A DNA stretch of 64,000 nt from Guadua angustifolia (taxonomy: Eukaryota > Streptophyta > Magnoliopsida > Poales > Poaceae): contig JAYEVE010001019.1 in NCBI GenBank assembly GCA_036346375.1, positions 124,001 through 188,000 on the forward strand, read 5' to 3'. Position 1 is the first letter of the stretch. Each line of letters opens with the position of its first letter. The translations under genes and the position numbers were made by a program. Shown here in pieces: positions 1 to 12,547 of the stretch. The notes under the pieces are model-generated. The model saw only the letters and a list, made by a program, of their open reading frames with translations. It made no database searches and had not been told where the DNA came from.

Positions 1-1816
1 ATAACGATATTTATTAGGATAAGGTTATTTAGATGGAATTCTGTAGGGTTATAAGGTAACGTTTCGTTCTTTAAAATATTATTTTAAGAAAAGTTTCTAT
101 GCGGATTAAGTAACTATTAGTTTAGTTCATAAGGCTACGTTTCGGTCTTTAAAATATTTTTTTTTAATTAAATTTTCTTATTAAGCAGGGTTGACACATC
201 GTAAATTTCAACCTAATGGTTTAACATTTTCGAGAGTAACCCGAAAATAACACAAAAGGTTTGCAACAAAATTTCAACAATACAGCAAAACTATATATGT
301 TCGACTTAGTATATGAGAGGGGTACTTAAGACTTTTCCTCTACTAGCATAACCACACACATTTTTGCACAAACTGTCTAATGTAGTAAGAACAACGTGTA
401 ACTTGGGAAGTATTATCTTTTATAATAGGCTATTCGGCGACGAGTTTCTTTTAACGTTTGCTCCATTTGTTGATGTCAGTGCTCCAAATCCTCTATGAAA
501 TTAGTGAAGTAATAATTTCTTTGCTACCTCCATTCTCTTAAAGTTGTTGACATAAACGTCATGACGTTGTTAACTTGTCATCAAAATTATTTTCAAAAGA
601 TTTGCTAGTAGTTTCTGCTAAGTAGGAGGATAAGGATATATTCCCTAGGAAGGATAGCTTACAGGTGAGGAAAGAAAGTTCTACAGGGAGGAGGAAACGA
701 GTATATGAAATATCCAATAAGAGGAAAGAGTATATGTACAATTAATGCTACCCTTTTATATTACTTTTAGAAAGTAGGGATTCGATGTGCTTCCAGCTTT
801 TATTTGACGACCATTCTAAAGTTTCCATTCCGAGTATATAGTCTTTCTGGTTCTAGCCTATTTTCATGGTATTTAATCTAGGTAGAACAATGAGGTAAGT
901 TTTAAAACATGGTTAGAAGTTATCACTGGGAAAGACTACATTTTTAACTGGCCGAATGCAACTTATTTTAGTTTGTTGGTTACTATTACGGTAAGGTCCC
1001 GGCCTTGATTTACATACAAATGGTGTGGCCTCCAGAAGTTAGCAGCAGCAGTGGAAACTATACTGTTAGTCTTGTTGAGGCTTGACTTTGAGATAAGCTA
1101 ACGACTAAAAGATTACACAGGCGAGAAGTTCTACAGAGAGAAAGGATAATGCTTGTATAAAATCTTACGGAAAGAAGAGATAAGATATTTTATGGTTTCC
1201 TATTTGTCCTATGGTTTGAATTTTCCATATTCATACATAAGGATAATTTACTGTGAAACTTTAATCTGGAGGTTAAGTTCACACGTAAATCAATCCTGAC
1301 AACCAAATAAAACCAATTCACCATAGCAGGAGAAACACATCACATAAAAACGCTTTACATAACTAGAACGGAATATTACGCTATGCGTAAGGGTTCCTAT
1401 CTTAAGGTGAATCCTAATATATTCTAATCCCCCGCATTTCACTATCTCTTCGTGACGTAGACTCTTCAAGCTTTACTTCTACTTTGTCGAGGTTAATGAA
1501 GATTTGTATGCTTCCTTGAAACTATTGGTGTAGAAACTGTAGTCTTCATTTGCAAGCAAGATAGCGACATATCTTGGACATCCTTAGAAGCAAATAGAGA
1601 AGATGATCTATTTTTAAGGAAAGAGGACTTCATTTACAAACCAAAATGAAATTAGTGGTAAGGACAAGAACTTAAGAGTGAGAAGAGAATAGCAAAGCCT
1701 ACATTTTGCAACTATAGTAGCTTTTGCAAATAAGATTTTGAATTTGCTTATTCCAATGCTAACGACCATTCTATCTAGGGTTTATCCTAGTCAAGATAGC
1801 TCGATACCAACTCAGG
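1..1816. other. AT-rich intergenic DNA, no gene seen
   Basis: No open frame with recognisable protein content on either strand. The only structure I see is a short direct repeat: about 30 bases at 51-80 recur at 129-158 with two mismatches (period 78), around a TTTCG-CTTTAAAATATT core. It is probably old repeat-derived DNA. Confidence 0.5.
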
Positions 1817-4800
1817 AGACCCCGCTCGATTTAACAGAACCTCCATGTGATTACTGTGCTATTCCCTGGATCAGTAGCTAGCACTCACATGTTTACAACA
1901 ATTGGAAATCATAACCATACAATACAATAATTAAGCGGAAACGATTATACAAATAATTATTACAACTCAGAGAATAAAGCAGCAAAGGAAGTAATATCTT
2001 GCAGTTTGCCTATCCAAACCCGCAGGCAACTGACCAGGCATAACTCCTTAGAAAAGATTGACTCAAAAGAAACCCGCAACCTGCGATGAAAAGAGACTCG
2101 AAGATCGCTAGCATACACCTACAATATAATTAGGCAAGGGTGAGTATTTTACATACTCAGCAAGACTTGAGCAAAACCTACAATACATGCAGGCCATTTC
2201 AAAGGAACAGGCTCTACAGTTAATTTGCATAAAGCGAATTTGAATTTGTAAATGAAGTTATTTGCAAACGGAATTTAAAAGAGCAAGTTTAATTGATAGC
2301 AAATAAGTAAAGCATAAATAACACTCACCGTCCTCCACGATGTGAGCGACGAATCATTCATTGCCATCGCATGGCATATATCCAGTTCTTTGTCCACACA
2401 GGGCACAACAGCTGATTCCAATACTTGCCCACACAGGGTATAGCATTGGGTCATCTGTGGGGTAAGCTAACTTGTAAAATAAACCCTTTTGGAAACAATA
2501 AAACATTTAACTCGTGCAAGTTCACCAAGACACCCATGACCGCGAGTACGGCTAATCAATTAGATTTAAACTCTGCAGAGGTGTACAACTTTACCCACAA
2601 GGAATGATCAACCTTTTTGCTTGACGCACTTCCTTAGGTGGCCAGCCAAGAGATCATACATAGTCGTTACAATACTTAGACATGGCTTTGACCCGGCCGG
2701 GCCGTTAACCCCGCCAGAGAACTAGAAACACACACCCAAGCCGTGGATCCACTTTCACACACCAACATAACGTTTCTAAACACGGCAGGCGGACACCGCT
2801 GCATTAGCAAGTAGAAACCCGTCGAGTGCGGACCAAACGGAATCTGTGCAAGCTCCCGCCTACCAATGATCAAAGCCAAGTCTAAATACATAACAAGCTA
2901 TGGCTAACCCATCCTCACCCTTGTGGTTGCACGATTTTCTTGGATCATACAACACGATGTTCGGTCCTTAGTGGGACACAGGCGACACTCCACCCTACAC
3001 ACGTGCAAGCTCGTCTGCACATCCGGCTATCGCCAATAATCGCCCGCATCAAAGCATAGTTTCATTTTGGGTTTTTAATCAAAGTACCCGCAACCATTTT
3101 CCCAAAAAGGACCTTTCAGGTTTCATGTAAAACATTTCAGGAAAACAATTTTAATCATGATCATCTGCTTCTCAGATTCTAAAGCATGACTAAGCAGGTT
3201 AAATATGATCGCATATACCCAAGATGACCTTAAGTAGTGCCTAACCTCAATCTATGGTTATCAAGGTTCACATGTTCATAAACATCAAAGGAGACTCACG
3301 ATTCAACAGGTATAACTACCACAACCACAAGATAGCAGTTTACATAAAGTAATCGCATGCATAAATCAATTTGATGCACAAAAGGAATATAGAATACTGG
3401 GATCAATATGGTCAAAGGATGCTCGCCTTGCTTAATCACTGATTACGACGAAGACGAGGATTGCGGTTGACGACTTTATTGACGACGACGGAACCAACAA
3501 CGTCGGGTTCTACACGTCGATCAATGGAAATAACACAAATAAACTACTTTAATAAGGGAAAACAGGAGATAGACATAAAATCCAAATAAAGAATCATCGC
3601 AGAAAACAAGAACATCTTTGAGTTGGATTAGATGCTTTCAACATATTTCGTTTTAGTTGATTAGACATCTATTTATCAATAACTTTTAGGTTGGGCAAGG
3701 CATGGCTTTTTTTAGATTATCTATCTTTGGTTTATGAATTTAAGAAGCTGAACCGGTATTCTTTTATTTATAATATAGAATTCAAGATGCAAAGATAATT
3801 TAGATTAATACAATTAGATCATTAGCTACCATGCCGAAAGATCTTTAGCTAACCTAGCACTAAAAGTAGTTTCCAACAAGACAGATCCTTAAGGGTAGTC
3901 TACCAACCATACACTCATGGTTTTGGAAAGGTTCTGTTAGAAAGGGCATCTTAGCAATAGGTTATTTAATGCTTACAGACTCATATACAAAACATAAAGA
4001 CGATAAAACTTGAGGTTGTTTAACTGTTTGCATTACTATACTAGACTTGATGAAATAAGGGTTCTAATCCTAAACAAGCTAGAATATACTTTGGTTATCA
4101 CTTCTAAGGCACTTTCCTAAATTTTTGGGTTTAGACGAGCTATGAAACTCACTGCTAAAGAGGCTTATACAATGCTACGATTTACGATATACGAAATCGG
4201 CCAAAAGAGGTACGGAAACTCTTATTGTTTAAGGGTTTTGCACGAGCAGAAACTACATGATCCAAGAGCTGTAAATAGAATATTTTCTCAGAAAATTTAA
4301 GTACATATCCTAAACATCATTTTTGAGCTATTCTACATAGAATTTGCACTTAGACCAGGTATTCTACGAGTGGACGAAAAGGCTTCAGAGACTAATCGCG
4401 TAACACTATTTTGGGTCGTATTAAATCTCAACTTACGACTACACTATACATGATAATTTACTTATTTTTCTGGCATAAGTAGGGAATAATCTTAAGAGTG
4501 TTTTAAAGTGGTTTTCGTGATATTTGGCTTTTATCCGTGATGCTTTTCATATAAGTGTTCATTAGGGCCTAATGTATACTTAGCTCAACTTTGTATTAAT
4601 ATGAAGTATTTTTTCATAATCAGCAAGGATATTACTTTTTAAGGTTCCAGGTTTTAGTTTCGTCAAATTTGATGTTCATTTGTGAAGGTTATGACAATTC
4701 AAATCATACAAGTATTGGAATTTCGATTATTTGGTTGAGTGTTAGTTATAGCCTTATTGTAATGATTCCTGTTGAATCAATTAGTTTGATTACATAAGAT

Positions 4801-7278
4801 ATTTAAAATCTAGTTCCTTATCATGACTGTGCTCTTTATTAACTACACATGCACACATACTTCTACATATACTGGACTTATGCTCTTGATGCTAATTAAA
4901 CTTGTACATATGTGACATTTCGTTAGGAACATTTCAATAGTGACAAATTACTCATTCTAATACCAATTCATGACTCTTTACATCTATTAGATACTCTTTG
5001 TATGCATATGTCTATTGCTACTAACTGTTGTATGCACATATACATGCATATATATATCTTTTCCATTTAAACCACTTATTATTCATGAACAAGCCTAAAT
5101 CAAATTCATGCCTTAATTATTTCAGCATCATAAGGTAGGGTACTGCCATACAAGTGCTTAGAAACAAATCCTATTTATCTTAGAATTTCTTTTATACAAT
5201 TATTCATTTTTGATTACTTATTATATTGAGTATAACCTTTAATGGAAAATGATTTCAAACAAAGTTGAAATCCAAATATTTTTATATATTTGAACTCCTG
5301 GAAGCATAAGGATTCTAATAAAATTAGTTTAATTCAATTTTGAGATTGTTTACAACATTTTAATATGAAGCATATCTTTAAACCTTTTATTCAAATTTGA
5401 ATTTCAAATTCATCCAATACTGTTTTTCAGAATGTTTTTGCATATTATGGAAGAACATGATTTTAGATGAATATAGAAACTTATTTCATTCAAATTGGCG
5501 TTACCATGCAAAAATTATAAATGTTTGAATCAACTCGGTATTCAAATTCTAAAGAAAATGGAAATACTTTTCGCATGAGAGAAGCGCCTTTTCAACTGTT
5601 TGGTGGAGGGCTTTGCTCTCGATGACAGGCGGGCCCATGGCGTAGTGGGAGAAGGACAGGGGCTTGGCTAGGGCTGCTTTCGCCGGGCGACTGCAGAAGA
5701 ACGGAGGAGCTCGGCCGAGGGCTTTTGAGCACGAGCTCGGCGACGCGATCCGATGGTGGGGTCGGTTGTCACGGAGATGACCGGAGTGGGCTGCCAACGA
5801 GAGGGGCAGCGGCAATGGCGGAGCTCACGGAGAAGAAGACGAGTTAATCTCAGCTCAAATCGGTAGCTAATAAAGCTTCAAGGAGTGCTAGGAGTTCTAT
5901 CTTATCGCTTGATTGATCCGAAGAATGATCGAATGAGTCGCCACCATGCGCCCGAGCCGAGGAAGAAGAAATGGGGCGGCGGGTTGATCGGTAAGGAGGA
6001 GCTGAAATTGAAGGTTGATCAAGGCTCGCGACGCCTAAGATGATACTGACTGCGAGGAATTTGAAAATGGGTTACCGATTTGCTTGATCTTCCGCCTCTC
6101 CTTTTTCTTGCTTGCACCTGCAATGGAGGAAAAGAACTTGATCTTCCAGTGAAGACAAGGAGGAAGACACTACTGAGCTTGCTGGTTCAGGGAATGGGCA
6201 ATGGCTGAGCTCTACTCTTGTTCTCATCAAGAAATCGGCAGGAATCGCTTGAGCTCCGGGAGGCTTGCAGCAGGAAAGGAAATGGCGATCGGGAATGGCG
6301 TTCGCCGAGGAGAAAAGAGGAGTAGCACAGAGGAAAGTGGAGCACTACCACGGTTGGCTTTCAAGGTGCAATGCATATGGCTTGAGGGCTAGCGTGAGGG
6401 ATCCGGGACCACCGGCAGGACCGAAGGAATTGAGGTTGCAGCTCTGAGAGCGACTAGATAATGGTGACACTCTTTGTACATGCATCCGATTATTTTGACC
6501 ACAAGTTCAATTAGTTTAAAAGTAGTTTTATCTCTTTCAAATTTTCTAGAAATTTTTATGTAGATAGATTAAGGTATGTAGTTTCCATTTTCTTTGAGTT
6601 CGCTCAATTCGCTTCTTTGGTTTTCATACAATAATTCTTTAAAGTTAACTAGAATTCAAAATGATTTTGAACTTTTCCTTGAGAGCAATTGAAGTCCATT
6701 ATTTTTGAAATTTTCTTTTTCAAAAGGATTTGACCTCAGAATGCTTCTATAAAATTTTTAGGTCAAAATATGGTTCCATTATTTTATAAAAATTCTGACA
6801 TTGCAATTTCCTTATTTTCAGAGTCTATGTTTTTAAATTTAAAAAAGTCCTAAATTACATTATTATTTTACGATATTTCAACCAAAGGTAGAAATTGCAT
6901 TGAGGGTTTCATGATAAATGTTTTAGCTTCATTTGAGTCTTACATATATTCCATAAATTCTGACAATGCATTGCTTTGATTTAAAAGTTGTCTTTTCATT
7001 TTATCTCTTCATTTCTCTATATATAAAATTTCATTTGCTGGCTAAAATGATTTAGTTGAATGATCAGAGTTCTTATGGCAATTTTCTAAATTTTTACTTT
7101 TTACATTATTGCCTTTTTACCATTATCCATTCATTAATTATCTTTATTTGATTTTTCATGCAATGCAAAACTCCAAAGGAAATCCAAATAAAACCAATAA
7201 TGCCAAGAAACTTAGAAATAAATATTTTCAAATTTAAAATATTTACTTTTCCTTTATTTAAAATTTCAGGATGTTATA
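1817..7278. repeat. Long LTR-like repeat, copy 1 (gypsy type)
   Basis: The first part, 1817 to about 4455, aligns by eye with 7396-10139. Shared blocks include the ACTCAGCAAGACTT-like stretch near 2155/7760, the TATACGAAATCGGC block near 4190/9690 and the AATTCAAGATGCAAA block near 3780/9250. The 3' side has a GC-rich block (about 5570-6450) with opposing short open frames but no recognisable protein, then AT-rich DNA ending in GGATGTTATA at 7269-7278. A similar end, GGGTGTTACA, closes the related segment at 46365. A GC-rich block followed by AT-rich sequence and a terminal GTTACA is what I know of several large grass gypsy LTRs. The 5' boundary is uncertain. Confidence 0.5.
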
Positions 7279-7395
7279 GGGGCTGTGCAAGGTGATTAAA
7301 GAAGTGCATGGCGTGACTAGAAACCTGGGCGTTATTTGCTCCTGGCATGCACGACTAGTCCTCCTGGCCGGTGACTAGAAAATTGGCGCTGGGTT
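7279..7395. other. Spacer between the two LTR-like repeats
   Basis: This is 117 bases with three GACTAG-type words. Similar GACTAG words occur in the copia LTR near 20370-20420, so this may be a scrap of that LTR family into which the large repeats inserted. Confidence 0.3.
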
Positions 7396-10139
7396 TTGTA
7401 ACGACCCTCACTTTAGCGTAGAATATTAAAACGAGAATCTCATATACATTCCGTACTAGTTCCTGGATAAGTAACTAGTATGCACAATTACAACAATTAG
7501 AACCACAACCACACACCATAATATTAAAGCGGAAATTAAATTATACAATATATCCATACAAATTAGAGTAAATAATTACAGGAGAGATAAAGTCTTGTAG
7601 TGTGCCCATCCAACTCTCAGGCAACTGACAAGGTGCAAATCCCCAGAAAGAAATGTTTTACTTGAAATTCTCGTAACCTGCGACGAAAAGATATTCTTCG
7701 AAGCGTCGTTGTCTTATCCACCTAAAACAACATAATAAGCAAAGTTGAGTATTTTCGTACTCCGCAAGACTTAAAGTGGTATTTACAAATGCATAAATGC
7801 AACTCATGTCAAAAGAGGTTTCTACGGTTAATTTGCATAAAGCAATATTTTATTTTTAAGACAAGTTGCAATTGTGAAACAGAATTTGTAGAAGCATGTT
7901 TGATTGATATAAAAGTAACAATAAAGCATAAGTAGCAACTCACAGTCCTCCATGACGTGAGTGTCGAGATAACCAATTTCCAGCCACCCAAGGCATAACC
8001 ACAATCTTTGCCAAAACAAGGCATAACAAGTAAAAATCATCCCATTTTGTAAATAATAAAACAACTAGCTATGTGATGACGTTACCAAGTGCCTTTGACC
8101 GTAGGCGCGACTAATTAATTAGATTTATACTCCGTAGAGATGTACAACTTTACCCACAAGAAATGATCAACTCTTTGTGCAAGCTATTAACACATTTCCT
8201 TAGGTGTGCTACAGAGCGATCATAACATAACCGTTACATTACCTAAACCCGACTTTGCACCAGCCCGGTGAAGTTATTCCTTGCTATGGAGAAGAAACAT
8301 AAATAGCAGACATACCCTGTCTTTTAAGAATAGAAAAATGAGCAGTACCCCTGCAGTAAATGTTTCTTTCCATAACAAGGCGTACACCGTTGTACCGATA
8401 TGCATTTACCCACACCGAGGTGTGGTAGCCCCTCACAAGCAAACCTAACCAGAGTGCTTCTACTATCTCCCGCCTACCAATGTGCAAAGCCAGATTTAAG
8501 CAACTTAATAGGTTAAGACTGCCCCATCCCAGTACTTGTGGTTGCACAGATTCTTGGGTTGTAAGCAACCCATAGCTCGGTCCTTAATCTGACACGGGCA
8601 ATACTCCACTCTACACTACGTACAATCCTCATTGTACATCCGGCTATTGCCAATAACTGCCCGCATCAAAATTATAGTTTTATTTTGAGTTTTTATTCAA
8701 AACTACCCAGAACCAACATCATGTCGTAACCAATATTTTCAATTTCTCAATAAACCATTTTGATCTGATCATATCCAACGTTGGTTCTAAAGCATGGCTA
8801 AGCATGGATAATATGTAATCGTTTATACCCATGTTGACATTATTTATTGTCTAACCTCATCCTATAGTTATCAAGGTTCACATGTCCATACTAATAAAGG
8901 GGGTCCACGAGAATAACGGGTATATTCTACCATTACCATAAAGTAGCGAATTTACAGAAAATAAACGCATGCATGAAACCATTTGATAAATAAAAGGAAA
9001 ATAAATACTGGGATCAAATGGTCAAAGGGGTGCTTGCCTTGCTTATTTGTTGTTTACGATGAATTCATGGTCGTAGCCGGCGTTGACGGTGACAGAGTTA
9101 GTTACGTTGGGTTCTACACGTCGTTCGATGGAAATATAGCAAATAATAAACTTTAATAAGGACAAAAAGGAAATAGATAGAAAAGCAAATAAGGACTCTT
9201 TACAAAGAACAGGGATTGCTCTTTACGAATTTATTAATTTTATTTTACGAATTCAAGATGCAAAAATTGTTTAGATTAATAGAATTAATCATTAATCAAT
9301 TTGTTGTATGATGTATATGTGAATAGTTTTCATTTCTTAATTAACATTACATAAGAAGTAGTTGTGGGTATGCTGGAATGGTTATAACAAGTTACTAGTA
9401 ATATATTCATGCTTTTTAAGAATATTTTGGTGATACAAATATTTTAACTATAGGTTTCTTCATTGTTACCGAGTTGGTTTACTCGTATTACGAGTTTCAG
9501 AATCCATAATAGTTAGGGCTGTTTGGCTGAGTGGATTTATATGCAGATCATGAGAAAATGAGATTATTTCTTCAGCTTAAGGTAATCTATACTTCGGAGA
9601 ATGTTTCTAAACTGATTTTATAAATTTTAGGGTTTGGATGATATATTATATTCATCGCTGAAAAAGCTTATGTGATATAAAGTTTACGTTATACGAAATC
9701 GGCGAGAATGGTGAAGTGAAAGATTAACACTTAAGGGTTTTGAATTAGCAGGATCTTCATTGATAAGCAAGTTGTAACTAATTGTTTTTCTAGAATATGA
9801 TAGTCCATATACCAAATATTGTTTCTACGCTGATCTTTCCTAAAATTGCATTTAGACGAGTTATTCTATAGGCCATCGATATTGCTTAGTTGGCATAGTT
9901 TTCTACGTGACTATTTCACGAAGGGTATTTGTAGTAGCAAGGTTTATATACAGAACAAGTTCTAAATAGAATATTTTTCTAGATTATGGTAGCACATATA
10001 ATGGAGTGTGTGTTTGGACTAAGTTCCTTAATAATAGTATTTAGACAGGAAGTTTTACAGATTACTGAAAAGGCTTAAATGATCACATATTTGACATTAT
10101 CGGCAATCGGGTTTCATTTTAAGTTTGCAACTACATTAA
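7396..10139. repeat. Long LTR-like repeat, copy 2 (truncated)
   Basis: It begins TGTAACGACC and aligns with 1817 to about 4455. Homology stops at 10139, exactly where a Helitron-like 3' terminus (CTAG on the minus strand) begins. The remaining 3' part of this copy, including a GC-rich block, is not found further right, so it is truncated. Short open frames at 7809-8064 and 8284-8568 lie inside the repeat and resemble no known protein. Confidence 0.55.
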
Positions 10140-10447
10140 CTAGTATAATGCCCGTGCTAACGCTACGGCGATATATTTAGTAATACAATTCAAATAAGCA
10201 AAATGTGTTATATGTTTTGGTAATCAAGTGTAGTAAAATGTGATTATGATAGAAGCACAAAAGAAAGATACAGAGAGTTATTATATCGTTGATTACATAA
10301 ACAAGTGCATAAAGTACTGTGCATAGTCAGGAACTTGCAGAATGCTTTCACGTGAGTAAGTTAACTGTAAATGCATTTCTCTATAATTAAGCTGGCTGTG
10401 CGACAGTATATACATTTAACAAAATTGAAATAGCAACTTCTTTTCAC

Positions 10448-11602
10448 CTGAATGGCTGGATCGTGCCATAATTTTCTTACATCCTGTACAAGTTCTTTGC
10501 TAAGCAATGGGTAATCCAACCTGCCATCGATTTCTGATAGTTTTTCTCCAATCTCCTGAAGTTACGATAATGTGATATTATAACTAAACAAAAATTTATA
10601 ATTTCATTGGTTTCATAAGGTGCAGAATGTGAAGCTGCTAACATATTGTAATGCCTAAGAAGGCAAAATTTCTTGACAAGAATTAATTCCAGAACCATCA
10701 AAACAGGGTACATGGTCAAGACCTTAAATTGCTTGGATCTAAACACTCAACATTTGAAATGACAATTAGTCGGGCCTATCAAGAAATAGTATTCTTCTCT
10801 GAGGCAATCAAATGTAATAGCAAGGTAGAATACAAATTTTCCAGCTATCAAAAGACAAATATGATTTCTGGAAAATAGAAGGAGCAATAAACAAAAGAAC
10901 AAGCTAGAGCTTATTTTCTTCTAGTTCATTTGGTGGAAGCATTACAGTTCAATAGATATCCCTTCATTAGTGAACGACAATGCAAAACATAAGAATGCAG
11001 TAGTGCTTAACATAGTTGCAAGGTCTTAACAGGTTCGACCATAGCCTAGTCATGTAAATTATGTGCTGCTTCAGTTAAAATATCACAGTTATAATATTGC
11101 GAAACATTGATGTTTTTATGTCCAAATGTAACTCTAATTACTGAATAAAAGAGAAGGTGCAAACCTGATTATCTGGGGATATAACATATTTTGAACAATC
11201 CAATTCCACTTGGGCTAGTTCTTTAGCTCCATCACATAGTATCTGTGCACGTTTAACTCATTAATCGGGAAAAAGATGTGTAAACACAATTTCATAGGAA
11301 AAGCATACAACACCCTAGTCAAAATTCCTACATAATCCCCACTATGCAATAAGAGAAAAAAAAATAGACACACCCTTTCCAGTATTGCATACTTTAATTG
11401 TCTGATACACATTAGCATGGATAACGGATGTATAGCTCCTAAGTTCTGCCTCATCAAAGCCAGTTTGGAAAAGGAGCTTTATCTACAAATAAACAATCAG
11501 AACACATCAGACACACTGATGCAATAGTATATGATTCTCCAGGGAATATAACAGAAAGCCTTACCTGTTTAAAAATTGTAGATTTTCTTGATTGTCCAGC
11601 AC
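10448..11602 (-). pseudogene. GPA1: G-protein alpha subunit (GPA1/RGA1) gene fragment
   Basis: Four consecutive minus-strand exons match plant heterotrimeric G-alpha: 11565-11602 (GAGQSRKSTIFKQ, the P-loop exon), 11393-11482 (30 codons, includes FDEAELRSYTSVIHANVYQ), 11165-11242 (26 codons, ending YVISPDNQ) and 10448-10555 (36 codons, EIGEKLSEIDGRLDYPLL to DPAIQ). All have GT donors and AG acceptors, and the joined frame stays open for about 105 codons. G-alpha is a plasma-membrane GTPase; this piece covers only the P-loop and the start of the helical domain. Earlier exons and everything after DPAIQ, including the switch regions and later guanine-binding motifs, are missing. The P-loop is damaged: the family has GAGESGKS, here GAGQSRKS. 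It is almost certainly non-functional as a G protein. Confidence 0.88.
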
Positions 11603-11648
11603 CTTAAAAAGAAAGCAATTAAAAGGAGTGCTATTAGGAATAGGTCCA

Positions 11649-11766
11649 AACTAATGTTTTCTAGGATCCATTCGTTCTAAGAAGCAGTGTAATTCATCTA
11701 TATCATCTCCTTCTTCTTCCTTATATAGAGCAGAGCGGCGGGGACGCGGATTCGGCAGGAGACGAC
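11649..11766 (-). other. Coding-like fragment, unassigned
   Basis: On the minus strand a 38-codon open stretch reads RRLLPNPRPRRSALYKEEEG and then an acidic run with DDIDELHCF. It lies between the MAPKKK and G-alpha exons in the same orientation. Its composition looks like real coding sequence. It could be an exon of the same MAPKKK or of a third captured gene; I cannot assign it. Confidence 0.35.
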
Positions 11767-11786
11767 GCTAAATCCAACCAACCTAT

Positions 11787-12121
11787 GCTTGGATGTTAAA
11801 TATAACCAGGCATCTACTCAAAAAATAATATATAACCAGGGTAAAATAATAGCAAATATAATGTATGCTGCTATGGTTATATTCTGAAAAGGAATTTAAG
11901 AGCCATAAGTATGAGAGAACTACCTTGTCTGTTCCAAAGTACTGAACTATATTCTCATGCTCCAAACGACTCAAGAGGGATATGTCCTGAAACCAAATGA
12001 TTGACCACTATTCCTCAGTAAAACTTGAGAAAAATCAGTGCTTGCTTGGATGTTAAATATAACCAGGCATCTACTCAAAAAATAATATATAACCAGGGTA
12101 AAATAATAGCAAATATAATGT
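11787..12121. repeat. Exact 78-bp direct duplication
   Basis: The 78 bases at 11787-11864 (starting GCTTGGATGTTAAATATAAC) are repeated identically at 12044-12121. The 179 bases between contain the MAPKKK exon at 11924-11986. Identity over 78 bases implies a recent event inside the captured fragment. Confidence 0.9.
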
Positions 12122-12257
12122 TTGAAGCCGGATAAGCAACATAATTGCTCAAGCATGTCATAACCCATAACTCACATGCTTCAGCTGGAGAATGCGTTGT
12201 TTTGCATTGATTTCTTGGTCAACTAATGAGACCTCCTTGACGGCAAAGAAAAAACCT
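11924..12257 (-). pseudogene. MAPKKK (MEKK1-like) kinase-domain fragment
   Basis: Two minus-strand exons match the N-lobe of plant MEKK1-type MAP kinase kinase kinases. 12176-12257 encodes FFFAVKEVSLVDQEINAKQ, containing the AVKE motif with the ATP-anchoring lysine. 11924-11986 encodes 21 codons, DISLLSRLEHENIVQYFGTD plus K, which is the alpha-C/beta-4 region. The second exon has a clear CAG acceptor and GT donor. The intron between them holds one copy of a 78-bp duplication. The rest of the kinase domain (hinge, HRD, DFG) is absent, so no kinase can be made. It sits just upstream, in transcriptional order, of the captured G-alpha exons. Confidence 0.82.
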
Positions 12258-12547
12258 CTAGCATGCGACAAAGATGCAAGATGTCCACAGGCAATATCTT
12301 GTCAGCCAGCATGCAGCGGATCAATTACATCTGGTCATACCAAATAAGCAGATGCATGGAAATAAAACTCCTACAAATTTTAGTGCTTTCCCATTTATGG
12401 TATCTGATGTGTAATTGTGTACTTTATTTCTTTTAGGTATAATGTTGTGGATCAAATAGCAAAATTCAGATTCACAAACCTTTTGTTTAATGCTAGATCA
12501 TAAGTCTTTGATTGAAAGTTTGAAACCAAGGTTACTGGAAATGGACA

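Larger units (their letters stand above)
10140..12470 (-). mobile_element. Helitron-like element with captured gene fragments
   Basis: Read on the minus strand, the left edge ends in a short imperfect GC-rich hairpin (CCGT...ACGG) followed by ATTATACTAG and then T. That is the layout of a plant Helitron 3' end (hairpin, CTRR, insertion before T), and grass Helitrons often carry a related ACGGGCA...CTAG end. The body holds exons from at least two unrelated host genes, all on the minus strand with introns kept, as expected of Helitron capture. The 5' terminus (TC) was not located; the right limit lies somewhere before the gypsy fragment at 12548. Alternative: another Pack-type element or a simple genomic insertion. 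Confidence 0.45.

Noticed and set aside
5549..6447. Opposing open frames in a GC-rich block
   Set aside because: Fit the GC-rich zone of a long LTR; no protein family recognised and frames overlap on both strands.
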